In this document: piece by piece, positions 48,990 to 58,432 of the stretch
Numbering within the stretch: the stretch's first letter is position 1
How the letters are laid out: every line of letters starts with the position of its first letter
Assembly: GCA_021325355.1 (NCBI GenBank)
Contig: JAJPHI010000020.1
Coordinates: 186,001 to 250,000, forward strand
DNA length: 64,000 bases
DNA from: Pseudomonadota bacterium
Lineage (GTDB): Bacteria; Desulfobacterota; Binatia; Binatales; Binataceae
Direction of reading: 5' to 3'
Made by a program: the position numbers and the translations under genes
The notes under the pieces: model-generated
What the model was told of the DNA's origin: nothing
The model's database searches: none
What the model saw: only the letters and a program-made list of their open reading frames with translations

Positions 48990-50189
48990 CTACGCCCAGA
49001 CCGCGCCGTCATCGATCAGCCGGGCGCGCGCGGCCGCGTCGTAGCCGAGCAACTCGCCCAGCACATACTCATTCGCCGATCCGATAAGCGGCGACGGCGT
49101 GCGGATCGTGCCGGGCGTCCGCGAAAGCCGCGCCGGGATTCCCGTGACCTGCGTGCTCGATCCATCCGGCAACGGGACCCGGCCCCAGAACTCGCGCGCC
49201 CCTAACTGCGGATTGCGCGCGCAGAGATCGGCGCCGTTGTTGACCACGCCGGCCGCGATTCCCGCCCGCTGCAGCAGTGCCATCGCCTCCTCGGCGACCT
49301 GCGCGCGCGTCCATTCCTCGATATGCCGATCCAGTTCCGCCTGATTCTTCATGCGGAGATAAAGCGTCTGAAAGCGTGGCTCCCGGCTCCACGCAGGCGT
49401 CTCGAGCACCTTCACGAAACGCTCCCATTCGGCCTGACTCTGCACGCTCAGCGCGATCCAGCGATCATCATCGTCGTCGCGCGCCCGGCAGCGATAGACG
49501 CCGTGCGGCGCCGCCGGCATCTCCTGCGACCGATAGTATGGCGGCGCGCTCGGCCGCCCATTCACCGCTATCTCGAGGAGCGACGGACCGATGACGCTAA
49601 CCAGCGCCTCGAACTGCGCCAGATCGACGAACTGGCCGCAGCCGGTGCGCTGCCGATAGCGCAGAGCCATCAACGTCGCGAGCGCGCCCGTATAGCCGCC
49701 CACCATGTCCGCATACGAGTAACCATATCCGACCGGCGCGTCGGAGCTGTCGCGCATCAGCAGCGTAAAGCCGCTCAGCGCCTGCAGCGTCGGCCCGTAG
49801 CTCACGTAGTTAGCGCGCGGCCCGCTGTGTCCCAGGCCCGACATGCTGACGCAGATGATGTCCGGCTTGACCGCTTGCAGGCTCGCGTAGTCCATCCCCC
49901 ACGATCGCATCACGCGCGCCGAGAAATTGTCGATCACCACGTCGCTCAGCGCCGCCAGTCGCCGCGCAATCTCGACGCCGCGCGGATGCGCCATGTTGAC
50001 CGCGATCGAACGCTTGTTGCGATGGAGATCGCCCTGCAGGCCGGTCTGCCGCGAGCCCGGCGGTCCCGGCTTGCGTTCAAGCTTGATCACCTCGGCGCCG
50101 AAATCGGCGAGCAGCCGCGTCGCGACCGGCCCGGCCACGACCCAGGTGAAGTCGAGCACGCGAATTCCCGCAAGCGGCAGTGGCGCCAC
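48990..50189 (-). CDS. CaiB/BaiF family (class III) CoA transferase
   Basis: The 399-residue protein has the class III signatures GIRVLDFTWVVAGPVATRLL, a FGAEVIKLER segment and NKRSIAVNM, as well as DNFSARVMRSWG with the Asp/Asn-type catalytic position. Start is taken as GTG 50189, which overlaps the previous gene's TAG by one base (TAGTG). The longer frame upstream to 50324 has no family similarity. It probably transfers CoA between organic acids or activates a bile-acid- or carnitine-like acid; substrate unknown. Confidence 0.88.
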   Translation of the reverse strand: MAPLPLAGIRVLDFTWVVAGPVATRLLADFGAEVIKLERKPGPPGSRQTGLQGDLHRNKRSIAVNMAHPRGVEIARRLAALSDVVIDNFSARVMRSWGMDYASLQAVKPDIICVSMSGLGHSGPRANYVSYGPTLQALSGFTLLMRDSSDAPVGYGYSYADMVGGYTGALATLMALRYRQRTGCGQFVDLAQFEALVSVIGPSLLEIAVNGRPSAPPYYRSQEMPAAPHGVYRCRARDDDDDRWIALSVQSQAEWERFVKVLETPAWSREPRFQTLYLRMKNQAELDRHIEEWTRAQVAEEAMALLQRAGIAAGVVNNGADLCARNPQLGAREFWGRVPLPDGSSTQVTGIPARLSRTPGTIRTPSPLIGSANEYVLGELLGYDAAARARLIDDGAVWA

Positions 50190-51424
50190 TAGATGATCCC
50201 TTCGGCGGCCAGCGCCGCCATTTCGTCGGCGGCGAGCCCCAGCTCGTCGCCGAAAACCTCGCCGGTATGCTCCCCGAGCAGCGGCGGCCGGCGATAGACC
50301 CGCCACGGCGAGCGGCCGAAGCAATACGGCGCGCCGGGATAGCGAAACCTCCGTCCCAGCTCCGGATGCTCAACTTCGACGAAGTACCCGCGCGCCGCCA
50401 GTTGCTCGTCGGCGAACAGCGCCTCGGGCGGGCGCACGCTGGCATACGGCAGCCGCAGGGCCTGCGCGCGCTCGAGCAGCTCCTCGCAGGTGTAATCCTT
50501 CACCCACTCGTCGAGCACGTCGAACAGATGCTCGGCGTGCGCGGCGCGATAGAGCACATCGTCCCATTGCGGCTCGGTCAGATCCTGCGCCTTGCCGTCG
50601 GCCTTGACCCATTCGACCAGCGAAGTCCAGTCGCCGAGCGTGCAATGCATGATATAGCCGTCGCGACAGCGGCCGACGCGAAAATACCGGCTCCAGTGCA
50701 GCGTTCCGCGCCGCGGCTCGATCCGCCCCTCGCCGAAGTAGCTGCCCGCCACATGTTCGACGGCCGCCGCGGTCGCCTCCTGCATGCTGAGATCGATCCA
50801 CTGGCCGCGACCGTCGCGGTCACGCGCAAAAAGCGCGCACAGCGCCGCGATCGCCCCGAAATAACTCGCCGAATGATAGGCCTGCAGACCAAGCGGCCGC
50901 ACCGGTTGATGCCCCGGCCGACCGTTGACATAAAGCATCCCGGCCTCCGCCGCCAGCACCGTGTCGTCGGCGCGGAAGTCGCGATACGGTCCGGTCTGCC
51001 CGAACGGCGCGATCGATAGCAGGATCAGCGCCGGATTGACCTGCTCTAACACCTCCCAGCCGAGCCCCAGCTCGGCCAGGCGGCCGGGCGCGAAGTTCTC
51101 GATAATCAGGTCGGCCGCGCTCGCCAGGCGCTTCACTATCGCCGTCGCCGCCGGCCGCTGCAGGTCGAGCGTTACCGCCCGCTTGTTTAGATTGTAGAAC
51201 CAGAAAAAGAGACTGCGGTCGCGATGCGGCCGATTATCGACGAACGGGCCAATACGCCGTCCCGCTTCGCCCCCCGGCGGCTCGATTTTGATCACGTCCG
51301 CGCCCATGTCGGCCAAAAGCCGCGCGCAGAGCCCGCCGCGATAGTTCGCCAGATCGAGCACGCGCAGACCCGCAAGCGCCCCATCCGATTCCATGCTGCT
51401 CATCGAGAAGCATTCGCACCACAT
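50189..51424 (-). CDS. CaiB/BaiF family (class III) CoA transferase
   Basis: 411 residues from 51424, or 404 from the likely ATG 51403 (MSSMESDG). Class III features: AGLRVLDLANYRGGLCARLLADMGADVIKIE, NKRAVTLDLQ and ENFAPGRLAELG. It overlaps the next CoA-transferase gene by one base, so the two proteins, which differ, may form a heteromer or handle a pair of acids, as in some two-subunit CaiB-type enzymes. It is divergent from ileS. The catalytic Asp, expected about 170-180, cannot be assigned by eye. Confidence 0.88.
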   Translation of the reverse strand: MWCECFSMSSMESDGALAGLRVLDLANYRGGLCARLLADMGADVIKIEPPGGEAGRRIGPFVDNRPHRDRSLFFWFYNLNKRAVTLDLQRPAATAIVKRLASAADLIIENFAPGRLAELGLGWEVLEQVNPALILLSIAPFGQTGPYRDFRADDTVLAAEAGMLYVNGRPGHQPVRPLGLQAYHSASYFGAIAALCALFARDRDGRGQWIDLSMQEATAAAVEHVAGSYFGEGRIEPRRGTLHWSRYFRVGRCRDGYIMHCTLGDWTSLVEWVKADGKAQDLTEPQWDDVLYRAAHAEHLFDVLDEWVKDYTCEELLERAQALRLPYASVRPPEALFADEQLAARGYFVEVEHPELGRRFRYPGAPYCFGRSPWRVYRRPPLLGEHTGEVFGDELGLAADEMAALAAEGII

Positions 51425-51478
51425 TTGCCGAGCCCGATCAACCGCGCGCGCACTCGCGCAACCGGTCAGCCATTCGCT

Positions 51479-54439
51479 ATGTTAAAAGCTTCCCGCGACG
51501 GTTCGACCGTCGCCCCGCAAAAGAGCGCAACCGTGGCACAGAGCGATTACAAGGCGACCCTGCAACTGCCCAAAACCGACTTCCCGATGAAGGCCAACCT
51601 GCCCAAACGGGAACCCGAAACGCTGCGGCGATGGGAGGCCGAGCGGCTCTACGAGCAAATCCTCGCCGCGCGCCGCGAGGCTTCGACCTGGATCCTCCAC
51701 GACGGACCACCCTACGCCAACGGCCGCGTCCATCTTGGCACCGCCCTCAACAAAGTGCTCAAGGATTTCGTCGTGCGCTCGCGTTCGATGCTCGGTTATC
51801 GCACCCCGTTCGTGCCCGGCTGGGATTGTCACGGGATGCCGATCGAATTCAAAGTCGCGCGCGATCTGGGCGAGCGTGCCCGCTCCATCTCCAAGCTCGA
51901 ACTGCGCCGCCTCTGTAAGGCCGAAGCCGAAAAATGGATCGATCTCCAGCGGCAGGACTTCAAGCGCCTCGGCTGCCTCGGCGACTGGCAGCATCCGTAC
52001 ATCACGATGGACCCCGCCTACGACGCCGCCGAAATCGGCGTCCTGCGCACTCTCGTCGCCCGCGGCTACGTCTATCGCGGCCTGCGTCCCGTGCATTGGT
52101 GCTTTTACGACCGCACCGCGCTCGCCGAGGCCGAAGTCGAGTATCGCGAGCATACCTCGCCGTCGATCTACGTCGCCTTCCGCCTCAACGACCGGGTGAC
52201 CGCTCCCGCGACGCTCGCCGCCGATCCGGCCGAGGGTGCCGAACTCGCCGCGGCTCATCGCGCGCAGAAGCTCTTCGCGGTCATCTGGACCACCACGCCC
52301 TGGACCCTGCCCGCCAACCTCGCGATCACGCTCAACGCCGCCTTCGACTATGTCGCGCTCAAGGTCGGCGACCGTTACTACATCGTCACGGCCCGCCTCG
52401 CCGAAGCCGTCGCGCAGGCCTGCGGCCTCCGCGTTGACAAGACGATCGCGCTTGACCGCGACGCGCTCCGGCGGCTCGACGGCCAGGACATCTTTCGCCA
52501 TCCGATGGTCGAGCGCGACGGCAAGCTGATGTACGGCGATCACGTGACCGCCGAAACCGGCACCGGCCTGGTCCATACCGCGCCCGGTCACGGTTACGAA
52601 GACTTCGTCGTCGGCGCGCAGTATGGCCTCAAACCGTTCACGCCGGTCGATACCGCCGGCGTCTTTACCACCGCGGCGGGCGAGTGGGCCGGGCGCAATG
52701 TCTTCGACGCGAACGAGGCGATTGTTGCCGAATTGCGCGCCCGCGGCGCGCTGCTCCATGCCGAGCAGCACGCCCACAGCTATCCCCATTGCTGGCGCTG
52801 CAAGAACCCGCTCATCTTCCTCGCCGCCGAACAATGGTTCATGCGCATCGATCATCAGAAGCTGCGCGAGCGCGTGATCGCGGCGATCGACAGCGTCAAC
52901 TGGATCCCCGCCTGGTCGCGCGACCGTATCCGCAACATGACCGAAACCCGCCCCGACTGGTGTCTCTCGCGCCAACGCGCCTGGGGTGTGCCGATTCCCG
53001 CCCTGCGCTGCAGCGGATGCGGCGAAGTCGGCCTTTACGACGAGGTCATGGCAAACGCCCAACGCCTCTTCGCGCTCGAAGGCTCCGACGCCTGGTTTGC
53101 CCGTCCGGTCGCCGACTTCGTCACGCCGACGACTAAGTGCGCCCGCTGCGGCGGCGCCGCTTTCACCAAGGAAGAAGATGTCCTCGACGTCTGGTTCGAT
53201 TCCGGCGTCTCGCAGGCCGCCGTGCTCGCCGCCCGCCCCGAACTGCAATGGCCGGCCGACGCCTATCTCGAAGCGGTCGAGCAGGCCCGCGGATGGTTCG
53301 GGTCGTCGCTCGCCTGCGCGGTCGCCGAACGCGACGGCGCCCCCTTCCGCAGCGTCATCAGCCACGGCCTTACGGTCGATGAGCAGGGGCGCAAGATGTC
53401 GAAGTCGCTCGGCAACTCCGAAGATGCGGCCGATGTCGTCGAACGGCTCGGCGCCGACGTCGTGCGCCTGGTCTACGCCTCGCTCGATTACACCGCCGAA
53501 ATTGCGCTGGGGCCCACGGTCTATGCCGCGGTCGCCGAGGCCTATCGTAAAATTCGCAACACCTGCCGCTTCATGCTGGGTAATCTCTTCGACTTCGATC
53601 CGTCACGCGACGCCGTCGGACCCGAGCAGATGCTCGAATTCGACCGCTTTATCCTCGCCCGCTTCGAAAAGCTCAAGGCCGGCGTGCGCCGCAGCTACGA
53701 AGCCTTCGATTTCCAGGCCGCCTACCACGCCCTGCTCAATTTCGTCGTCGTCGATCTGAGTTCGCTCTATATCGATGTCGCCCGCGACCGGCTTTACTGC
53801 GACGGCCCGAACTCGCGCGGGCGGCGCTCAGCGCAGACCGCGCTCTACCTGATGCTCGATGCGCTGGTGCGCATCCTCGCCCCGCTCATCCCGTTCACCG
53901 CCGACGAGATTTACCTCGCGATTCCCGGACACACCGCCACCAGCGTCCACCTGCTGACCATCCCCCCGGCGGATCCGCGCTTCGCCGATGATGCCCTGGA
54001 GGCGCGATGGGAGCTGCTGCTCGCCGCCCGTCAGCAGGCTTTGAAGGTTCTCGAAGCGATGCGCCAGGCGGGCACGATTGGCGCGCCGCTCGAGGCCCGC
54101 CTGAGCCTCGGCGTCGCCGCTCCCGACACCGCCCTCGGCCAGGCGCTGCATCATTGCGGCGACGCTCTGAAGGACCTCTTCATTGTCTCCTCGGTCGCGC
54201 TTCTCCAGGAAGCCGAGAGCGCGCGGCTGGCCGCGCAGGCCAACGGCAGCGAGTCCTTCCAGCTCGACGGCAGATTCGGCCGCGTCGCCGACGAGGGGCC
54301 GATGCTGGTCCTCGGCGAGCGCGCCCCCGGCGTCAAATGCCAACGATGCTGGTGTTACTTCGATGATGGCGGCTCGCCCGATCTCTGCCCCCGCTGCCGC
54401 CAGGTCGTTGCCGCCCTCGCCGCTCCCGCCTCCGCATGA
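51479..54439 (+). CDS. ileS: Isoleucine-tRNA ligase
   Basis: Class I aminoacyl-tRNA synthetase, 986 aa from ATG 51479. The HIGH region is PPYANGRVHLGTALNK (HLGT form), the KMSKS motif is GRKMSKSLGN and the CP1 editing domain lies between them. The C-terminal zinc finger is CQRCWCYFDD and LCPRC. The N-terminal family start is DYKATLQLPKTDFPM. GTG 51533 (968 aa) is an alternative that begins just before that segment. The long frame from 51224 overlaps the divergent CoA-transferase gene. lspA overlaps the stop by four bases. Confidence 0.96.
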   Translation: MLKASRDGSTVAPQKSATVAQSDYKATLQLPKTDFPMKANLPKREPETLRRWEAERLYEQILAARREASTWILHDGPPYANGRVHLGTALNKVLKDFVVRSRSMLGYRTPFVPGWDCHGMPIEFKVARDLGERARSISKLELRRLCKAEAEKWIDLQRQDFKRLGCLGDWQHPYITMDPAYDAAEIGVLRTLVARGYVYRGLRPVHWCFYDRTALAEAEVEYREHTSPSIYVAFRLNDRVTAPATLAADPAEGAELAAAHRAQKLFAVIWTTTPWTLPANLAITLNAAFDYVALKVGDRYYIVTARLAEAVAQACGLRVDKTIALDRDALRRLDGQDIFRHPMVERDGKLMYGDHVTAETGTGLVHTAPGHGYEDFVVGAQYGLKPFTPVDTAGVFTTAAGEWAGRNVFDANEAIVAELRARGALLHAEQHAHSYPHCWRCKNPLIFLAAEQWFMRIDHQKLRERVIAAIDSVNWIPAWSRDRIRNMTETRPDWCLSRQRAWGVPIPALRCSGCGEVGLYDEVMANAQRLFALEGSDAWFARPVADFVTPTTKCARCGGAAFTKEEDVLDVWFDSGVSQAAVLAARPELQWPADAYLEAVEQARGWFGSSLACAVAERDGAPFRSVISHGLTVDEQGRKMSKSLGNSEDAADVVERLGADVVRLVYASLDYTAEIALGPTVYAAVAEAYRKIRNTCRFMLGNLFDFDPSRDAVGPEQMLEFDRFILARFEKLKAGVRRSYEAFDFQAAYHALLNFVVVDLSSLYIDVARDRLYCDGPNSRGRRSAQTALYLMLDALVRILAPLIPFTADEIYLAIPGHTATSVHLLTIPPADPRFADDALEARWELLLAARQQALKVLEAMRQAGTIGAPLEARLSLGVAAPDTALGQALHHCGDALKDLFIVSSVALLQEAESARLAAQANGSESFQLDGRFGRVADEGPMLVLGERAPGVKCQRCWCYFDDGGSPDLCPRCRQVVAALAAPASA

Positions 54440-55041
54440 CGCCCGGGCCGGCGATACCGAACCGCGGCGCAGATGCCGACAACCCGCCCGCGGAGGCCGC
54501 TTCCCCGCGGCAACCGGCGCGCACGGAGCCGCACAGCTCCGCCATCGCGCCCGACCGCAAGCCGCGCCGCCTCGCGATGCTGGCCACGGTCACCCTCCCG
54601 GTCGTCCTCCTCGACCAGTTGACGAAATCTCTCATCCGCGAGAATTTTTCGCTCGACCATACCGTGGCGCTCGTTCCCGGATGGCTCGATCTCACCTACA
54701 CCCTCAATCCCGGCGCCGCCTTCAGTCTCTTCGCCACGATGCCGCCGCTGTTCCGCCATCTCTTCTTCATCATTCTCTCGTTCGCCGCCATCGTCGTGCT
54801 CCTGAGTCTGCTCGCCCGCCGCGCCACCCCGCTCGCGGCCGCCGTCGCCTACGCCCTTATCCTCGGCGGCACGATCGGCAATCTGATCGACCGCCTGGTC
54901 TTCGGCCGGGTCATCGATTTCATCTATTTTCATCACGCCTGGTTCAACTATCCGGTCTTCAACCTGGCCGACAGCGCGATTACGACCGGCGTCGTCGTCG
55001 CGATTGTCTTCGGGCTGTTCGGCGCGTCCGACCCCCGCTGA
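54436..55041 (+). CDS. lspA: Lipoprotein signal peptidase (signal peptidase II)
   Basis: Aspartic membrane peptidase that removes lipoprotein signal peptides, needed by the lipoproteins in this window. 201 aa, with a long hydrophilic N-terminal extension of about 45 residues before four helices. Catalytic Asp residues lie in IDRLVFGRVIDFI and FNLADSAI; GNLID is also conserved. The ATGA overlap with ileS fits the common ileS-lspA operon. Confidence 0.95.
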   Translation: MTPGPAIPNRGADADNPPAEAASPRQPARTEPHSSAIAPDRKPRRLAMLATVTLPVVLLDQLTKSLIRENFSLDHTVALVPGWLDLTYTLNPGAAFSLFATMPPLFRHLFFIILSFAAIVVLLSLLARRATPLAAAVAYALILGGTIGNLIDRLVFGRVIDFIYFHHAWFNYPVFNLADSAITTGVVVAIVFGLFGASDPR

Positions 55042-55116
55042 CCCACCTTCAAAACATTTGACCTGCCGGCGCCGCTCGGTTTACCGTTAGCCAGCTTCGC
55101 CGCAGGAGCACGCTCG

Positions 55117-56073
55117 ATGGCAAAAACAATCAATACCGTGACCGGCACGATTTCCACCGATAAGCTCGGCGTCACCCTGATGCATGAGCATCTGCTGGTC
55201 GGATGGGCCGGCTGGGAACTCGACTGCAAGGCCCCCCGTTTCGATCGCAAGGTGGCGATGCGCGGGGCGGTCGATCGCCTCAAGGAACTGAAGGACCTCG
55301 GCGTCAACACCTTCCTCGATCCCTGCCCCAATGACATCGGTCGCGACGTCGTCTTTATGGCCGAGGCCGCCGATCAGAGCGGCATGAATATCATCTGCAC
55401 CACCGGCCTCTACAAGGAAGACCTCGGCAACACGGTCTACATGAAGCAGCGCAGCGCCGACGAAATCGCCGAGATTTATGTCACCGAGCTGACCGAAGGT
55501 ATCGGCGAAACCGGCATCAAGGCTTCACTCATCAAGGCCGCGACCGGCAAGGACCATATCACCGAATACGAGGAGAAATGCCTGCGCGCCGCCGCCCGCG
55601 CTGCCAAAAAAACCGGCGTTCCCATCACCACCCATACCGACGACGGCACTATGGGGCCCGAGCAGCTCGACATCTTTGAATCCGAAGGCGTCGATTTCAA
55701 AAAAGTCATCATCGGCCATAGCTGCGGCTCCGCCAACCTCGCCTACCATACCCGGATGCTCGACCGCGGATGCTACCTCGGCTTCGACCGCTTCGGCCTC
55801 GATTTCCTCCATCCCGACCGCCTCCGCCTCGCCTCGCTCATCGGTCTGCTCGGCGTCGGCTTCGAGAAACAGATCGTCCTCTCGCATGATTCCGTCGCCT
55901 GCATCCTCGGCCGCGGCCTCGGCCTCCCGCCCGAAGTGATGGAGTTGATCAAGAACTGGAAGCCCACGCACATCTTCAAGAACATCCTGCCCAAACTGCG
56001 CGAGGCCGGCGTCCCCGAGCAGAAGATCAATACCATGATGGTCGAAAATCCGCGCCGCTACTTCGAAGCCTGA
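55117..56073 (+). CDS. Phosphotriesterase-like lactonase/amidohydrolase
   Basis: 318-residue PTE-family metal hydrolase. All six metal ligands are recognisable: HEH in LMHEHLLV, Lys in ASLIKAATG (carboxylated), His in ITTHTD, His in IIGHSCG and Asp in LSHDSVA. Family members hydrolyse lactones, including N-acyl homoserine lactones, or organophosphates at low rate; which one applies is not readable here. It stands alone, 75 nt after lspA, and a long inverted repeat follows. Confidence 0.88.
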   Translation: MAKTINTVTGTISTDKLGVTLMHEHLLVGWAGWELDCKAPRFDRKVAMRGAVDRLKELKDLGVNTFLDPCPNDIGRDVVFMAEAADQSGMNIICTTGLYKEDLGNTVYMKQRSADEIAEIYVTELTEGIGETGIKASLIKAATGKDHITEYEEKCLRAAARAAKKTGVPITTHTDDGTMGPEQLDIFESEGVDFKKVIIGHSCGSANLAYHTRMLDRGCYLGFDRFGLDFLHPDRLRLASLIGLLGVGFEKQIVLSHDSVACILGRGLGLPPEVMELIKNWKPTHIFKNILPKLREAGVPEQKINTMMVENPRRYFEA

Positions 56074-56110
56074 CCCGCCACCGCCCCGGACCGTACGCAA
56101 CTATTCCTGT

Positions 56111-56160
56111 GGACCGCCGGGCGCGACCACCCATCCGCGGGTGGTCGTGCCCGGCGGTCC
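56111..56160. repeat. 22-bp near-perfect inverted repeat
   Basis: The arms 56111-56132 and 56139-56160 pair along all 22 positions with one G-T wobble, around a 6-nt loop. It lies 38 nt after the phosphotriesterase-like gene in a 211-nt gap before the YihY gene. No T-run follows, so it is not a classical terminator. It may be a strong Rho-assisting hairpin, an mRNA stabiliser, or a REP-like repeat. The rest of the gap contains nothing else clear. Confidence 0.75.
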
Positions 56161-56284
56161 CACCTGCGCCACCGCACGGCGCCGGCGCCGCACCGCCTTT
56201 TGTCCGCCAACCGCCCCCGGACCATAGCAGCCACCGACCCACGCTGTCGCTTAAGCGACGTTTCGCGCTACTATCCGCGCAGAG

Positions 56285-57601
56285 GTGAATGACGCGATGG
56301 CGTCGGCGATTCGTGATCGGCAGCGGGCGAGCTTCACCGAGGCGCGGCGCGCCCAGCTCCAGCAACTTGCCCGCGTCACCGAACGCGGACCAGGACGGAT
56401 CGTCCGCATCGCCTACGAGGGCTTCAACCGCCACAACGTGATGCTGTGGGCGTCCGGCCTCACCTATACCACCAGCCTCTCCCTGGTGCCGATTCTCGCC
56501 GTCGCTCTATCGGCCCTTAAGGCCTTCGGCGGCGACGCGCTCATGCGGCCGCTGATCCAGCGCTTTCTCGCCGTCAATTCGCCGGAAATCGCCGACCGTC
56601 TCCTCGGCTTCGTCACCAATATCAACGCCAGCCGACTTGGCGTGGTCGGCGGGGCGAGCCTGCTGCTCACCGTGGTCCTCACCTTGGGCACCATCGAGCG
56701 CGCCTTTAATCACATCTTCAATGCCCCCCGCGGCCGCACCTGGATTCGCAAGTTCACCGATTATCTGAGTCTCGTCTTCACCCTGCCGCTCCTGATCGCC
56801 GCCGCCGTCTCCCTGCGTTTCCAGGTGCATGCCAATCTGCCCGACCTGGCGCCCCTCGGATGGGTCCTCGCGACGATTCCGCTGTGGGCCGGCTTCACCT
56901 TCCTTTATCTGATCTTTCCGAACACCCGCGTGCGCTGGAATTGCGCCTTGCTCGGCGGCCTGCTCGCGGCGATTCTGCTCGAAGCGGGGCAATGGGGCTA
57001 CGTCCATTTCCAGGTCGGTGTCGCCCGCTCCCAGGCGATTTACGGCGCGCTCGCCGCAATCCCCATCTTCCTCACCTGGATCTACATGGCATGGGTGATT
57101 GTCCTCGTCGGCGCCGAGCTTGCCGCCGCCGCACAAAGCGCTGATTCCGGTATCGTGGTTGATTACCGCTCCGGCGATTTCCCGCGTATCGCCGCTCTCC
57201 TCGCGGTCACCCGGATCGCCGAAGCGATGCGCGGCGGCAAAGCCCCGGCCTGCACCGCGCGCAGCCTCGCCGAGGAGCTCAACGCGCCCCTTCCGGCCGT
57301 CCAGGCCGTTATCGATCAGCTTACTGCCGCCGGCCTCGTCCATCAGGTCGCAACCAAGGCCGCCCCGGCGGATTCCGTTCTGATGCTCTCGCGCGATTGC
57401 GGTGTGCTGCGCGTGGCCGACGTGCTCGCCGCCCTCGGCGAGGACCTCGCGGACCTCAGTCCGCCGCTCGCCGCTGTGCTGCAGGAGATGCGCACCGGCG
57501 AGCAGGGCGCCCTCGCATCGCTTACCGTCGCCGATCTCGTTGCCGACGCGCCGCACCCGGCCGCCGCGCCCGATCGCGCCGAATGGCGCCTCGACGAATA
57601 A
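56285..57601 (+). CDS. YihY/virulence factor BrkB family membrane protein
   Basis: 438 aa. The N-terminal two thirds (about 40-300) is the YihY/BrkB domain with about six helices (LVPILAVALSALKAFG, VLATIPLWAGFTFLYLIFP, IFLTWIYMAWVIVLVGAEL). The remainder (about 305-420) is cytoplasmic and looks like a winged helix: ARSLAEELNAPLPAVQAVID then LTAAGLVHQV. Historically called ribonuclease BN, wrongly. Role unknown. The start at 56285 is a GTG about four nt after GAG; ATG 56297 is also possible. Confidence 0.85.
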   Translation: MNDAMASAIRDRQRASFTEARRAQLQQLARVTERGPGRIVRIAYEGFNRHNVMLWASGLTYTTSLSLVPILAVALSALKAFGGDALMRPLIQRFLAVNSPEIADRLLGFVTNINASRLGVVGGASLLLTVVLTLGTIERAFNHIFNAPRGRTWIRKFTDYLSLVFTLPLLIAAAVSLRFQVHANLPDLAPLGWVLATIPLWAGFTFLYLIFPNTRVRWNCALLGGLLAAILLEAGQWGYVHFQVGVARSQAIYGALAAIPIFLTWIYMAWVIVLVGAELAAAAQSADSGIVVDYRSGDFPRIAALLAVTRIAEAMRGGKAPACTARSLAEELNAPLPAVQAVIDQLTAAGLVHQVATKAAPADSVLMLSRDCGVLRVADVLAALGEDLADLSPPLAAVLQEMRTGEQGALASLTVADLVADAPHPAAAPDRAEWRLDE

Positions 57602-57610
57602 ACCCGCAGC

Positions 57611-58108
57611 CTAGCCGCGAGCGCCGCCGTCCAGCATCGCTTTCAGCGATCGCAGCTCCTCGCGGATTTCACTGAGCGTCGCCGCCAATTGCGGACCGGC
57701 GCCGACCCCGTTCAGCGCCGGCTGCGCCTCCGCGCCACCCTTGGGCTCGCCACCCGACGACTTCATCGCCGCGCACAATCGTTCGAGACCGACTTCACGA
57801 ATATGGCGGCGGGCGCCCGCGATGGTATAGCCCTCCAGATGGAGCAGGCGTTTGACCAGCCGCAAAAGCTCGATGTCCCGCGCTTCGTACAAGCGATGGG
57901 ACGACGCTGCATGGCGCGGGCGCAAGAACGAGAACTGCGTCTCCCAGAAGCGCAGCACGTAAGGCTCGACGCCCAAAAGGCGCGCAGCCTCCCCGATCCG
58001 CATCAATTCCGGCTTGCCGTCCTGTGGCCCGATGCTCCGTCGCTCCGGTTTGGCCGCGACCTTCGGCCGCGGCTTGCGCGGAGCGGGCGCCCGCCGCCGG
58101 GTCTTCAC
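57611..58108 (-). CDS. MerR family transcriptional regulator
   Basis: 165 aa. The helix-turn-helix LMRIGEAARLLGVEPYVLRFWETQF (about 35-60) and the following wing, RHAASSHRLYEARDIELLRLVKRLL, are MerR type. The linker helix GYTIAGARRHIR follows. The C terminus has no conserved metal-binding cysteine. GTG start overlaps the ihfA stop (GTGA). MerR genes at this place beside ihfA and pheT are common in deltaproteobacteria. Target unknown; the N-terminal extension (about 34 residues) is Lys/Arg-rich. Confidence 0.85.
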   Translation of the reverse strand: MKTRRRAPAPRKPRPKVAAKPERRSIGPQDGKPELMRIGEAARLLGVEPYVLRFWETQFSFLRPRHAASSHRLYEARDIELLRLVKRLLHLEGYTIAGARRHIREVGLERLCAAMKSSGGEPKGGAEAQPALNGVGAGPQLAATLSEIREELRSLKAMLDGGARG

Positions 58109-58398
58109 CGGATTTGGCTCCCCGCGGCCACTCGCGCCCTGAGCGCTTCACTCGGGCGAAACGAAAGCACGGCGCGCGGCGCTATCGTGATCGCCTCGCC
58201 GGTCTGCGGATTGCGTCCGCGGCGCGCGGCCTTGCGATTGACGATGAAGCTGCCGAACCCGGCGATTTTTACCCCTTCGCCGCGCACCAGACAGTCGCGG
58301 ATAATCGCCAGCACCGCTTCCACTGCGGCACCCACTTCGGCCTGCGAACCCTCCTCGAGCCTCTCGCGAACCCGCGCCACCAAATCGGCTTTTGTCAT
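58105..58398 (-). CDS. ihfA: Integration host factor alpha subunit (HU family)
   Basis: DNA-bending protein, 97 aa. HU/IHF fold with FGSFIVNRKAARRGRNPQTGE and the C-terminal arm; RNP-type NPQTGE motif marks the DNA-binding loop. The position just after pheT is the classical one for ihfA, which supports IHF-alpha over HU. It starts 34 nt after pheT and overlaps the merR gene by four bases. Confidence 0.92.
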   Translation of the reverse strand: MTKADLVARVRERLEEGSQAEVGAAVEAVLAIIRDCLVRGEGVKIAGFGSFIVNRKAARRGRNPQTGEAITIAPRAVLSFRPSEALRARVAAGSQIR

Positions 58399-58432
58399 CG
58401 CCGCCCCCTGACGGCCAACCCTTCGGCTGCCG

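Noticed and set aside
51482-53365. 627-residue minus-strand frame over ileS
   Set aside because: Antisense to ileS with no family motifs.
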